Part shown: positions 1 to 8,228 of the stretch, in pieces | Numbering within the stretch: the stretch's first letter is position 1 | Layout: every line of letters starts with the position of its first letter | Assembly: GCA_903901425.1 (NCBI GenBank) | Contig: CAIURC010000026.1 | Span: 1-37,098, forward strand | Origin: an uncultured Spartobacteria bacterium | Lineage (GTDB): Bacteria; Verrucomicrobiota; Verrucomicrobiia; Chthoniobacterales; Chthoniobacteraceae | DNA length: 37,098 nt | Reading direction: 5' to 3' | Notes under the pieces: generated by a model | Databases searched by the model: none | What the model was told of the DNA's origin: nothing | The model's input: the letters and a program-made list of their open reading frames with translations, nothing else | Made by a program: the position numbers and the translations under genes

Positions 1-58
1 CAACAACATTCAACCGGAACATTGCCCGCCAAGGCATCCCGTTCCAAATTTCGGCTGA

Positions 59-970
59 TTGCACTCCCAGACTGAGCCACCGTTTTTTGATTCCGTTTTC
101 CTCGCGAAACTGGAGCAGCTTTCCCTTCTGTGCCGGCGGCTCTTCAAAAGCGAAAACCGCGCGGACCGGCCCTCCCGGCACAACGGCTCCAGCCTTGAAT
201 TCGCCGACTACCGGAACTACACGCTTGGCGACGACCCGAGATCTGTGGACTGGTCCATCTACGCAAGGCTGGAACGGCTGGTCGTCAAACTCTACGAGCA
301 GGAGCAGGACCTCCCCGTCCATATTCTGGTGGATTCAAGCACTTCCATGCGCTGGACGCCGGACCCGGACCGCGCCCCGCCTCAAAAACTTAACACCGCC
401 CGACGGATCGCTGCGGCTCTGGCTTACATTGGCCTCTCCAACCAAGACCGGGTCCATCTGTCCTGGTTTGACCATTCCCACGGCCCGGAACTCGCCGCGG
501 GCCGTGCCAGGGGCCACTTTCACAAGGTCCTCGGATTTCTTTCCCAACCGCCCCCCGAAGGCCCGACCTCCCTCCTCACTGCCATCCGACAGTTCACCCG
601 CAAAACCCGGAAGCGTGGCGTGGCCATTCTCATCACCGATCTTCTGGACCCGGCCGGCTATCAGGAACCGCTCAGTCTTCTCAACGCCGCTCAGTTCGAA
701 ACCGAAATCCTCCAGCTTTTGCACCCCGCAGAGCTCCACCCTGAACTGCTCGGCGAACTGCAGCTCGTCGATTCTGAGTCCGGAGCGGAACTGGCCTTCA
801 CAGCAACCCCCGACGCTCTGGGCCGCTACCGGGAACTGCTTGGAAACCTGCTCGAGCAACAACGCCAGTTCTGCATGGAACACCGGATCGGGTTGGTGCG
901 GTTGTCCTCTCAAATCCCTTTTGAGGATGCCGTGCTCAAACTCCTCCGCGAGGGGAGGTTGCTCAAATGA
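59..970 (+). CDS. DUF58 domain protein (MoxR/BatA-cluster type)
   Basis: A 303-residue soluble protein of the DUF58 family. These proteins are usually encoded next to MoxR AAA ATPases and VWA membrane proteins and are thought to work in chaperone-like or envelope stress complexes. The DUF58 signature is visible at residues 49-70 (FADYRNYTLGDDPRSVDW, then YARLERLVVK). It is followed by a VWA-like metal-site motif DSSTS at residues 92-96, which is intact. The only plausible start in frame is TTG at 59, directly after an in-frame TGA at 56-58; the next ATG (residue 97) would delete the signature. The stop overlaps the next start (ATGA, 967-970), so it is translationally coupled to the BatA-like gene. 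A moxR gene would be expected just before the window but cannot be confirmed. Confidence 0.9.
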   Translation: MHSQTEPPFFDSVFLAKLEQLSLLCRRLFKSENRADRPSRHNGSSLEFADYRNYTLGDDPRSVDWSIYARLERLVVKLYEQEQDLPVHILVDSSTSMRWTPDPDRAPPQKLNTARRIAAALAYIGLSNQDRVHLSWFDHSHGPELAAGRARGHFHKVLGFLSQPPPEGPTSLLTAIRQFTRKTRKRGVAILITDLLDPAGYQEPLSLLNAAQFETEILQLLHPAELHPELLGELQLVDSESGAELAFTATPDALGRYRELLGNLLEQQRQFCMEHRIGLVRLSSQIPFEDAVLKLLREGRLLK

Positions 971-2850
971 CTTTTCTCTCCCCTTGGGCGGCATGGTTCC
1001 TCGCCGGGATCCCGGTCATCTGTCTGCTCTACCTGCTCAAGGTGCGGCGCGAAAAAAGGAGTGTCTCAGCCCTCTTCCTCTGGGAACGCGTTCTCCTTGA
1101 AAACCGGCACCGGGCATTGTTCCAGCGCCTCCGGCACCCGCTCTCCCTCCTGCTCCAGTTGCTCATCTTTCTCACCCTCGTTGCGGCCCTTGCAAAACCC
1201 AACCTCCATCCCGGCGCCCTCGCAGGCGGCGCCACTGTTTTGGTGCTGGATTCCCGGGCACGGATGCAGGCCATTGAACCCGATGGCCGCACACGGTTTG
1301 CACACGCCATTCAAACCGCGCGATCCCTCGTCTCCAACGCCTCAGAAAAAAACCCGTTTGCGATCGTCCTTGCAGGTGCACAAACCCGCGCCGTTTCAGG
1401 TTTCTCAGCGCATCCCAATATCCTTGCTGGAACCCTGCAGAATCTGGAACCCACGGATGCCGGCGGTTCTCTCTCCGACGCACTCCTACTCGCCTCCCAA
1501 CTCAGCCGCTCCTGCACGCAACCGGCCCGCATCCTCCTCTTCTCCGATGCTCTCCCCACATCCCGCCTCCCTGAAAACGTCCAGCTGATCCCCTGCGGGC
1601 GCCCCTCAGAAAACCTCGCGATCACGCGCCTCGCCTCCCGCCCCCTCCCCAACAGCCCAGAAACCTGCGAAATTCTCCTCGAGCTGGCCAACTTCGGCGC
1701 CCAACCCGCATCCCCCAGCGTGGACCTCCGGCTCGACGGAAAACTCCTCGAAGTCAAACCGTTCCAACTCGCTCCGGGCCAACAGATCCGCGAGTTCTTC
1801 AGGGTGCCGCTCCCCGCAAACCGCTCCGCACAAGGCCGCCTGGTGGCAACCCTCTCCACCTCCGATGCGCTGCCGCTCGACAATCAGGCCTTTGCTGTTC
1901 TTCCACCCCGCCCCAAACTGCGCGTTCTTCTGGTTTCCCAAGGCAACTGGTTCCTCGAAAAACTGCTCGAGGCCAACCAGCAGTGCTCCTACGAACTGGT
2001 CTCGCCCCCCGAGTTCATGCCCGACCTTGCGGCCTCTTTTGATGCCCTCATTCTCGATACCCCCACGGTTCCAGCCCCCGAAGCACTGCCCAAAAACACC
2101 CTTTCCCTCCAGGGCTCCCCGTGGGGACCGCTGGGCCCGGAAATCGCCCCCCCGCTTTTCCCCGAAACCGACCCCACCAGCCCCCTGATGCGGCTGGTCG
2201 ATTTTTCCACCGTCACTCTCCTCAAGGCCCGCTCCATCTCCGTCCCTGATTCCGCACACCCGTGGAGCTTTCAGTCGCCCCTCCGGCATCTGGACCACCC
2301 CCTCATCCTAACCGCGGAACACCCAGAAAACTCCCGTCGGATCGCAATTCTTGGGTTCCAGATCGCAGACTCCAACCTTCCCCTCCGCATCGCGTTTCCC
2401 ATTCTTCTCAACAACCTTCTCCAATGGTTCTCCCTCAGCCCGGACTCCCTCCCGCTTCAACTCAGCGCCGGCCAGTCCCTGGAACTTCCCGCGCACCATT
2501 CCGTGATCCGCGCCCCCCAGAAAGTCCTCCAGAACCCGCCGACCCCTGCCCCCCCCCACTCTCAGGAAATCCCGGCACAGACCCGCCCAGAACGGGTTTT
2601 CCTGCCGCTGCAGGCCGGGTTCTACGAGATTCAGTCCGACACGGCCATCAGACAGTTGGCAGTCAATCTTTTCTCCAAAGACGAATCCAAACTCTCGGGC
2701 ACAGACCCCGGCTCTGGCAGGCCCATGCCCGGATTTTCCACCCAACTCCCAGCTCCGGCTGACGCCAGTCCCGCACACTGGCTCCTGACGCTCGCACTCT
2801 TTCTGAGCCTCGTGGAGTGGCACCTTTTCCACCGGAGACGCATCGAATGA
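967..2850 (+). CDS. BatA-like N-terminal membrane protein with degenerate VWA domain
   Basis: A 627-residue protein starting with the BatA/aerotolerance-regulator N-terminal domain: a hydrophobic segment at about residues 8-24 (WAAWFLAGIPVICLLYLLKV), a basic loop, and a second membrane segment at about 58-78. A VWA-like domain follows at about 88-200. Its metal-site motif is DSRAR at residues 95-99 instead of DxSxS, so divalent-metal adhesion is probably lost. A last membrane helix lies near the C-terminus (HWLLTLALFLSLVEW), leaving a large domain on the outside of the membrane. It overlaps its neighbours by 4 nt at both ends (ATGA at 967 and at 2847), so the three genes form one operon. Family assignment is firm; the physiological role is not known from sequence. 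Confidence 0.88.
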   Translation: MTFLSPWAAWFLAGIPVICLLYLLKVRREKRSVSALFLWERVLLENRHRALFQRLRHPLSLLLQLLIFLTLVAALAKPNLHPGALAGGATVLVLDSRARMQAIEPDGRTRFAHAIQTARSLVSNASEKNPFAIVLAGAQTRAVSGFSAHPNILAGTLQNLEPTDAGGSLSDALLLASQLSRSCTQPARILLFSDALPTSRLPENVQLIPCGRPSENLAITRLASRPLPNSPETCEILLELANFGAQPASPSVDLRLDGKLLEVKPFQLAPGQQIREFFRVPLPANRSAQGRLVATLSTSDALPLDNQAFAVLPPRPKLRVLLVSQGNWFLEKLLEANQQCSYELVSPPEFMPDLAASFDALILDTPTVPAPEALPKNTLSLQGSPWGPLGPEIAPPLFPETDPTSPLMRLVDFSTVTLLKARSISVPDSAHPWSFQSPLRHLDHPLILTAEHPENSRRIAILGFQIADSNLPLRIAFPILLNNLLQWFSLSPDSLPLQLSAGQSLELPAHHSVIRAPQKVLQNPPTPAPPHSQEIPAQTRPERVFLPLQAGFYEIQSDTAIRQLAVNLFSKDESKLSGTDPGSGRPMPGFSTQLPAPADASPAHWLLTLALFLSLVEWHLFHRRRIE

Positions 2851-5489
2851 AACTTCCCGTGGAATTTGCACATCCTCTACTCCTGTGCGGACTGGCCCTG
2901 ATCCCCGCGCTGTTGAGCGTTTCACTCAGAAAATCCCTCGCCCCCCTTTCTTCCACACAACGCAGACTCGCTTTCCTGCTCCGTTTCGCGTTCCTCGCAC
3001 TCCTGATCCTCTGCCTCTCCGGCCCCCGCTGGATCCGGGATGCCAAACACACGGCCCTCATTTTCGCCCTGGACCAGTCTGCCAGCATCTCGTCCGAGGC
3101 CGCCGCACAAGCCGAGTCGTACATTTCCAAGGCCACTGCCGCGCTCCGCGCCGGGGACAGGGTCGGCGTGGTCGGGTTCGCCACTCAACCTGCACTCCTG
3201 CATGCGCCCTCCGAACCGAGCTTGCTGCGGTCCCAACTCCCGCACCCATTCCCGCCTGCCGAATCCCGTTCAACCCACATCGCTGGGGCACTCCGCTTTT
3301 CGCACTCCCTTTTCCCCGAGGGATTCCACCGCAGGATTGTCCTGCTCTCCGATGGAAACGAGTCCCAACCAGAGGCGTTGGCCGCCGCCCAAGCCTTGGC
3401 CGCCGATGGTGTTCAGATCCACGCGGTGCCCCTCCTGAACCCCGATCACCCTGAAGCCCTGGTCAAGTCCGTGGACACGCCGCGCCGGATCAAACCCGGC
3501 GAACCCTTCCACCTCTCCGCCACCCTTTACTCCAACCGCGCCTCCGAGGCACGGGTCAAACTCTACCAGAACCAGTTTCTGATCGAGACCCGGCGAATCC
3601 AACTCCAACCGGGCCTACAACAGTTCCACGCCAAAAACCTTCAGGCCGAGGGTAGCTTCAGCCTTTTCGAGGTCGAGCTTGAGACGGAGGCCGATACCCG
3701 GCCCGAAAACAACCGCGCCCAGAGCGTCACCTGCCTCCGGGGTGAACCCTCGGTGCTCCTCGTCGAAGGCGACCAACCCCGGGCCCAACCCCTCGCACAG
3801 GCGCTGCAACGGGAAAAAATCCGGGTGCAAACCCGCTCCCCGCTCGGCCTCCCGCGCTCTGTGGAGGAATTGCAACCGTTTGACCTCCTCATCCTCAGCG
3901 ATGTCTCCTCGCTCTCCATCGGCCACGAAACCATGGAACTCTACAGGCGCTGGGTCCAGCAGTTCGGGGGCGGGTTCCTGATGCTCGGTGGCGAAAACAG
4001 CTTCGGCGTTGGCGGCTACTTCAGGACCCCCGTCGAACAAATGCTTCCCGTCCGCATGGAACATGAAGACCGCCAGGACATCCCGTCGGTCGCCCTCCTC
4101 CTGGTTCTGGACCGGTCCGGCTCGATGTCCGCCTCTGTCCGAGGCCAAACCAAAATGGCACTCGCCAACCAAGGCGCCGCCCTTGCCCTCGGTGTTCTCC
4201 AACCCCGCGACTACTTCGGCGTGCTCGCCGTCGACACCCGCGCCCACACCGTTGCCCCGCTCCAGCAACACCCCACCAAAGGCCCGACTGAACAGAAAAT
4301 CCTCTCCGTGACCCCCGGCGGCGGCGGGATCTACATCTACACCTCCCTCGCAGAAGCCGCTCAAATCCTCCGCGACGCCCCAGCCCGGGTCAAACACCTC
4401 ATCCTGTTCTCCGACGCCGCTGACGCTGAGGAAAAAAACGCCGGCGACATGAACGATGGCACCCGCGGCAGCGGCTCCGCCCTCGAACTGGCCTCCGCCC
4501 TTTCCGCCTCCCGGATTTCCATCTCCGTCGTTGCCTTGGGCAGCGAGGCCGACAAGGACACTCCTTTTCTGCGCGAACTGGCCGAACGCGGCAACGGCAG
4601 GTTTTACCTCACCAGCGACGCCACATCGCTCCCCCAGATCTTCACCACCGAAACCCTCAAAGTCGCCCAGTCCAGCCTCGTGGAAGAACCTTTTCTCGCC
4701 GTCCCCGCCTCCCCGCATCCGGCCCTGCAGGGAATCGAGTGGGCCCAAGCCCCCCTCCTCCTCGGATACAACTCCACCAAACCCAAGGCCGCCGCCGAAA
4801 TCCTCCTCGCCACGGAGCGCGGCGAACCCCTGCTTGCGCTCTGGCGGTACGGACTCGGACAGACCGCCGCGTTCACCAGCGACGCCAAGGGCCGCTGGGC
4901 CTCCGAATGGCTCCAGTGGCCCGGCTACAGCCAGTTCTGGCCCCAGCTCACCCGCGCCCTCCTGCGCCAGTCCGAAGAGGCCACCCTTCAGGTCCAAACC
5001 CACCAGACCCAAGGCCAGCTCCATCTCCAGATCGATGCCCTCACCCAGGAGGGCGCCTTCCAAAACCGGCTCCCCCTCCAGGTCTCGGCTCTCCCGGCCC
5101 AGCCCGGCTCGGCGCCCCCCTTCCAATCCCAACCCGAACAATCCGCGCCCGGCTCCTACGGCACCTCCTTTGCGCTCCCGGAAACAGGCACCACCCTCGT
5201 GCGGATCTCCGGGGACCAGAAAAACCCGGTATCCTACGAATTCGGCGTCTCCCAAGCCGTCCCCCCAGAGTTCCTCCAGCTCCAGCCCAACACCCCTCTG
5301 CTCGAATCCATTGCCCAGGCCGGAACCGGCTCCCTGTCCCCGGCCCCGGAAGGGGTCGCTGCCCCGCCCCCATCCTCCATTCCGCACTCCACGGACCTCC
5401 TTCCCGCCCTGCTGGCTGCGGCCCTGTGCCTCTTTCCAATCGACCTCTGGATCCGGCGCACCCCCTGGGTGCGGAGCACTCGCTCCTGA
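2847..5489 (+). CDS. Large membrane VWA protein with glutamine-amidotransferase-like domain
   Basis: About 880 residues from the ATG at 2847, chosen because it overlaps the upstream stop (ATGA); the frame is open 30 nt further upstream. Two membrane helices lie at about residues 8-28 and 43-60. A first VWA-like domain carries an intact DQSAS motif (residues 76-80). An amidotransferase-like (DUF1355-type) domain spans about 300-405, with the pattern GGGFLMLGGENSFGVGGY. A second VWA domain follows with DRSGS at residues 422-426 (preceded by LLLVL), and a final helix lies at about 852-872. This architecture is common in Verrucomicrobiota and Planctomycetota as the last gene of DUF58/BatA clusters. 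It probably forms an envelope complex with the two preceding products. No enzymatic activity can be claimed, since a classical amidotransferase Cys-His-Glu triad is not evident. Confidence 0.87.
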   Translation: MKLPVEFAHPLLLCGLALIPALLSVSLRKSLAPLSSTQRRLAFLLRFAFLALLILCLSGPRWIRDAKHTALIFALDQSASISSEAAAQAESYISKATAALRAGDRVGVVGFATQPALLHAPSEPSLLRSQLPHPFPPAESRSTHIAGALRFSHSLFPEGFHRRIVLLSDGNESQPEALAAAQALAADGVQIHAVPLLNPDHPEALVKSVDTPRRIKPGEPFHLSATLYSNRASEARVKLYQNQFLIETRRIQLQPGLQQFHAKNLQAEGSFSLFEVELETEADTRPENNRAQSVTCLRGEPSVLLVEGDQPRAQPLAQALQREKIRVQTRSPLGLPRSVEELQPFDLLILSDVSSLSIGHETMELYRRWVQQFGGGFLMLGGENSFGVGGYFRTPVEQMLPVRMEHEDRQDIPSVALLLVLDRSGSMSASVRGQTKMALANQGAALALGVLQPRDYFGVLAVDTRAHTVAPLQQHPTKGPTEQKILSVTPGGGGIYIYTSLAEAAQILRDAPARVKHLILFSDAADAEEKNAGDMNDGTRGSGSALELASALSASRISISVVALGSEADKDTPFLRELAERGNGRFYLTSDATSLPQIFTTETLKVAQSSLVEEPFLAVPASPHPALQGIEWAQAPLLLGYNSTKPKAAAEILLATERGEPLLALWRYGLGQTAAFTSDAKGRWASEWLQWPGYSQFWPQLTRALLRQSEEATLQVQTHQTQGQLHLQIDALTQEGAFQNRLPLQVSALPAQPGSAPPFQSQPEQSAPGSYGTSFALPETGTTLVRISGDQKNPVSYEFGVSQAVPPEFLQLQPNTPLLESIAQAGTGSLSPAPEGVAAPPPSSIPHSTDLLPALLAAALCLFPIDLWIRRTPWVRSTRS

Positions 5490-5527
5490 GATGCACCGGG
5501 GCCCGATCCAAAATGTGGCCCGCTTCG

Positions 5528-5566
5528 ATTGCGCTCCCGAATTGCGCTTCCCGAATTGCCCGCCCG
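5528..5566. repeat. Short imperfect tandem repeat, unit 13-14 bp
   Basis: Copies are ATTGCGCTCCCGA (5528-5540), ATTGCGCTTCCCGA (5541-5554) and a partial ATTGCCCGCCCG (5555-5566). It lies just downstream of the VWA gene in a non-coding spacer. A weak hairpin (CCGGGA 5567-5572 with TCCCGG 5583-5588) follows and could be the operon's terminator, but it has no T-tract. Confidence 0.5.
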
Positions 5567-5675
5567 CCGGGATTCCCCAACTTCCCGGGCATTCGGCTCA
5601 AATCGCGTTGTCTCTGGCGCCCTGTTCGGTTTCGATGGGGCGGTTGGGCAGAAACCGCGCGTCCACCTGGCCCAG

Positions 5676-5744
5676 AAACCGTAAGCAAACCGTAAACAAA
5701 CCGTACACAACCCGTCGAAGAAACCGTAAAATAAACTGTCAAAG
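5676..5744. repeat. Six tandem 11-12 bp direct repeats (consensus AAACCGTAAAC)
   Basis: Units are AAACCGTAAGC (5676-5686), AAACCGTAAAC (5687-5697), AAACCGTACAC (5698-5708), AACCCGTCGAAG (5709-5720), AAACCGTAAAAT (5721-5732) and AAACTGTCAAAG (5733-5744). The array is A-rich in a GC-rich genome and ends 26 nt before the start of the YhcH-family gene. The spacing of about one helical turn would suit cooperative binding of a direct-repeat regulator. A chance slippage-derived minisatellite is the alternative. Confidence 0.7.
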
Positions 5745-5770
5745 AACCCCGGTCGACGGAAACAAACCCC

Positions 5771-6226
5771 ATGATCCACGCCCCCATGGCCCAAGCCGGC
5801 CGCTACATTTGCCTCCACCCGCTTTTTCCAAAGGCATTTGCCTTCCTTGAGGGATTCGAAAAAGGCACCCCGGATGGACGGGTGGAAATTGAGGGAGACC
5901 GCCTCTTTGCCGTGGTTCAACGCTACCAGCCTGGCTCCGGCAAACTCTGGGAGGCGCACAGGACCTACGGCGACATCCAGATGATTTTTGAGGGCGCTGA
6001 AGCCTGCGGCGTTGCACCCACCCCTCTCCTCACCCCCATCGCCCCCTACCTGCCCGAAAAAGACATCGAAAAATTTCAGCCCCCGGGGCCCGCCCCCTCG
6101 CTCCTCGCGCTTCGCACGGGCGAGTTCGCCGTGTTCTACCCCGAGGATGCCCACCAACCCGGACTCCCGCTGACCGGTCACGCGGGTCCAGTCCTCAAAG
6201 TGGTCGTGAAATTTCTGCTCGGGTGA
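5771..6226 (+). CDS. YhcH/YjgK/YiaL (DUF386) family protein
   Basis: A 151-residue single-domain cupin-like protein of the YhcH/YjgK/YiaL family, the group that includes EbgC. These proteins are linked to sugar or sialic-acid metabolism, probably as anomerases or isomerases. The signature WEAHRTYGDIQMIFEG (about residues 61-76) and the C-terminal FYPEDAHQPGL with KVVVKF fit the conserved metal-binding His/Glu/Asp positions of the family. The start at 5771 (MIHAPMAQ) could instead be the second Met, six codons later. It is preceded by the 11-bp repeat array and stands alone: spacers of 281 nt upstream and 179 nt downstream separate it from same-strand genes. A hairpin (CCGGTGT 6247-6253 with ACACCGG 6267-6273) lies just after it. 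The sugar substrate cannot be told from sequence. Confidence 0.85.
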   Translation: MIHAPMAQAGRYICLHPLFPKAFAFLEGFEKGTPDGRVEIEGDRLFAVVQRYQPGSGKLWEAHRTYGDIQMIFEGAEACGVAPTPLLTPIAPYLPEKDIEKFQPPGPAPSLLALRTGEFAVFYPEDAHQPGLPLTGHAGPVLKVVVKFLLG

Positions 6227-6405
6227 AGCCCGAAAAGCCTGGACCGCCGGTGTGGAAAACAGGGGAACACCGGGGCCCCCGCTCCCATTTTTGAACGCCC
6301 ACGCTTGGAAGCTGTCTCAAAAGGCCGAGGCTCTGGAATCCTGCCAGCCCACGTCCGGACCGCCGCACTCCCACGATTCACGTTTTGAAAACCCAGCCAT
6401 TTCCC

Positions 6406-8028
6406 ATGAACACGACCCCCACCGCCACGGACCTGAACCCCACCCTGCCCAACCGCCCTTCCTGGGGCTCTCCCAGCAGTTCTCCCAGCAGTTCCCCCAG
6501 CGGCACGCTCCGCCGGCTCCCGCGGATCTTGACGGGCACCGCCGCGCTTTTTGCCGCCTGCCTCTGGATCCCAGGCGCCTCCGCCCAGGAAACCCAGGGC
6601 CGGACCGAGCCCCCCGAGATCCGGCTGGACCCCGCCCCGGTCCAGGCCAGGCCGGGGTTTGTCCAGAGCTTTGCGCCGATCGTGGAAAAGGTGGCCCCGA
6701 GCGTGGTCACGATTTCCACCTCCAAAAACGTCAAGAACTCGCTCCGGAACCACCCCATGCTGAACGATCCCACGTTCCGGAAGTTTTTCGGGATCCCGGA
6801 GGAAGAAGATGAGGAGGAAAACGGGCGTGGAAAACGGGGGGGCAAGAACGGCAGCCATCCCCAGGCCCTGGGTCTGGGCTCGGGAGTGATCATCAGCGCC
6901 GATGGACACATCCTCACCAACAACCATGTCATCCAGGGCGCGGACGAAATCGAGGTGACGCTCAGTGGCAGCCAGAAAAAGTACAAGGCCAAGAAGGTGG
7001 CCGGGGATGCCGGCACCGACATCGCCGTGCTCAAGATTGAGGCCAAAAATCTCCAACCGGTGGTGTTCGGGGACAGCGACAAGCTGCGGGTGGGCGACAT
7101 TGTGCTGGCGGTGGGCAACCCGTTTGGACTCTCCCAATCGGTCTCCATGGGGGTGGTGAGCGCCATGGGCCGCGGGGACATGGGGATCGTGGACTACGAA
7201 AACTTCATCCAGACGGACGCCTCCATCAACCCTGGCAACTCGGGCGGAGCGCTGGTGGACGTGGAGGGCCGGCTGGTGGGAATCAACACCGCCATCTACA
7301 GCCGTTCCGGGGGCAACCAGGGAATCGGGTTCGCCGTGCCAGCCAACCTGGCCCATTCGACCATGGACAGCCTGCTCAAAAACGGCCGGGTCGTCCGGGG
7401 CTACCTCGGCATCGGCATCCAACCCCTTTCCGAGGACCTGGCGCAGAAGTTCCGCATCTCGGACCAGACTGGAACTCTGGTCACCCATGTGGAACCTGGC
7501 GGCCCCTCGGCCAAGGCTGGATTGAAACCGGGCGACGTGGTGTTGGAGGTGGGGGGCAGGAAAGTGGACGGACCCCGGGAACTGCGGCTTCTGGTCAGCG
7601 GCATGGCGCCCGGAGCCACCGTGGCGGTGAAACTGGTGCGCGAAGGCAAACCCCAGACGGTGAAAGTGCAACTGGGTGAAATGCCGTCCAAAGGAAGCGC
7701 CCCATCGGGTCCAGACGACTCCCAGCAGTCCCCACCCGACGTGCTGGACGGAGTGGAAGTCCAGGACATCACCGGGGCACTGCGCAAGGAGCTTGACCTG
7801 CCTGAAAACGTTCAGGGCGTGGTGATCACCAACGTGGATCCCGACTCGCCCAGTGCCGCTGCTGGACTCAAACGGGGCGACGTAATCCATGAGATTGAAC
7901 GCGAACCGGTGACCAGTGCCAAGCAGGCCGAGGAATTGAGCGAAAAAATCAAGGCCCAGAAAAAAGTGCTTCTGAGGGTGTCGCGGGCAGGGCAGAGCCG
8001 GTACGTGGTTGTAACCGAGAAGGAGTGA
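6406..8028 (+). CDS. HtrA/Deg-family periplasmic serine protease, two PDZ domains
   Basis: A 540-residue Do/DegQ-type protease for quality control of envelope proteins. The ATG at 6406 is chosen over a TTG seven codons upstream. A Ser/Pro-rich leader precedes a hydrophobic signal segment ending GASAQE (about residues 45-62). The catalytic triad is visible as His174 (TNNHVI), Asp205 (GTDIAVL) and Ser279 (GNSGGAL); the spacings of 31 and 74 match DegP-type enzymes. An acidic/basic low-complexity LA-loop-like insert (EEEDEEENGRGKRGG) sits before the His. PDZ1 lies at about 330-420 (GYLGIGIQPL) and PDZ2 at about 450-535. The N-terminal tail before the signal core is unusually long and repetitive (SPSSSPSSSPSG). 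The protein is monocistronic by context, with a strong hairpin just downstream. Confidence 0.95.
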   Translation: MNTTPTATDLNPTLPNRPSWGSPSSSPSSSPSGTLRRLPRILTGTAALFAACLWIPGASAQETQGRTEPPEIRLDPAPVQARPGFVQSFAPIVEKVAPSVVTISTSKNVKNSLRNHPMLNDPTFRKFFGIPEEEDEEENGRGKRGGKNGSHPQALGLGSGVIISADGHILTNNHVIQGADEIEVTLSGSQKKYKAKKVAGDAGTDIAVLKIEAKNLQPVVFGDSDKLRVGDIVLAVGNPFGLSQSVSMGVVSAMGRGDMGIVDYENFIQTDASINPGNSGGALVDVEGRLVGINTAIYSRSGGNQGIGFAVPANLAHSTMDSLLKNGRVVRGYLGIGIQPLSEDLAQKFRISDQTGTLVTHVEPGGPSAKAGLKPGDVVLEVGGRKVDGPRELRLLVSGMAPGATVAVKLVREGKPQTVKVQLGEMPSKGSAPSGPDDSQQSPPDVLDGVEVQDITGALRKELDLPENVQGVVITNVDPDSPSAAAGLKRGDVIHEIEREPVTSAKQAEELSEKIKAQKKVLLRVSRAGQSRYVVVTEKE

Positions 8029-8038
8029 AGACCTGCGG

Positions 8039-8068
8039 CCGTTTTGGGTCCTTCCGGACCCAAAACGG
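8039..8068 (+). terminator. Perfect 13-bp hairpin after the Deg protease gene
   Basis: Stem 8039-8051 (core GTTTTGGGTCC) pairs exactly with 8056-8068 around a TTCC loop. It starts 10 nt after the stop codon and fits an intrinsic terminator position, but no T-tract follows, so it may act as an mRNA 3' stabiliser or part of a factor-dependent terminator. Confidence 0.65.
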
Positions 8069-8110
8069 GCGCTCAGGCACCTGCTGGGCTGAACCGGCTT
8101 CCGGTTCGCC

Positions 8111-8138
8111 TTGCATTCCGGTGGTTCCCGGATATTCT
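8111..8138 (+). promoter_or_regulatory. Possible weak promoter for rpsA
   Basis: TTGCAT (8111-8116) and TATTCT (8133-8138) are 16 nt apart, each a partial match to the sigma-70 boxes. They would give a leader of about 80-90 nt containing an inverted repeat GGGGCC (8141-8146)/GGCCCC (8161-8166). Box scores are low; this is a suggestion only. Confidence 0.25.
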
Positions 8139-8228
8139 TCGGGGCCCTTTTTCCGAAATTGGCCCCTTGTTTGAGGGACCCGGACCCAGAGGGAAAACCG
8201 GAACCCGTGGAATGAAAGAAAGAGTATT

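Noticed and set aside
1-58. 3' end of a MoxR-type ATPase gene before the DUF58 gene
   Set aside because: Expected from the cluster type, but in none of the three plus frames does the 58-75 nt of sequence show a recognisable MoxR C-terminus.
3615-5387. 590-codon antisense frame over the large VWA gene
   Set aside because: Gly/Glu-rich translation without domains, caused by high GC at codon third positions of the real gene.
5676-5744. CRISPR array
   Set aside because: Repeats are only 11-12 bp and directly adjacent, without unique spacers, and no cas genes are present.
6178-7890. 570-codon antisense frame over the Deg protease gene
   Set aside because: No recognisable domain; the plus strand encodes an intact protease with triad and PDZ domains.
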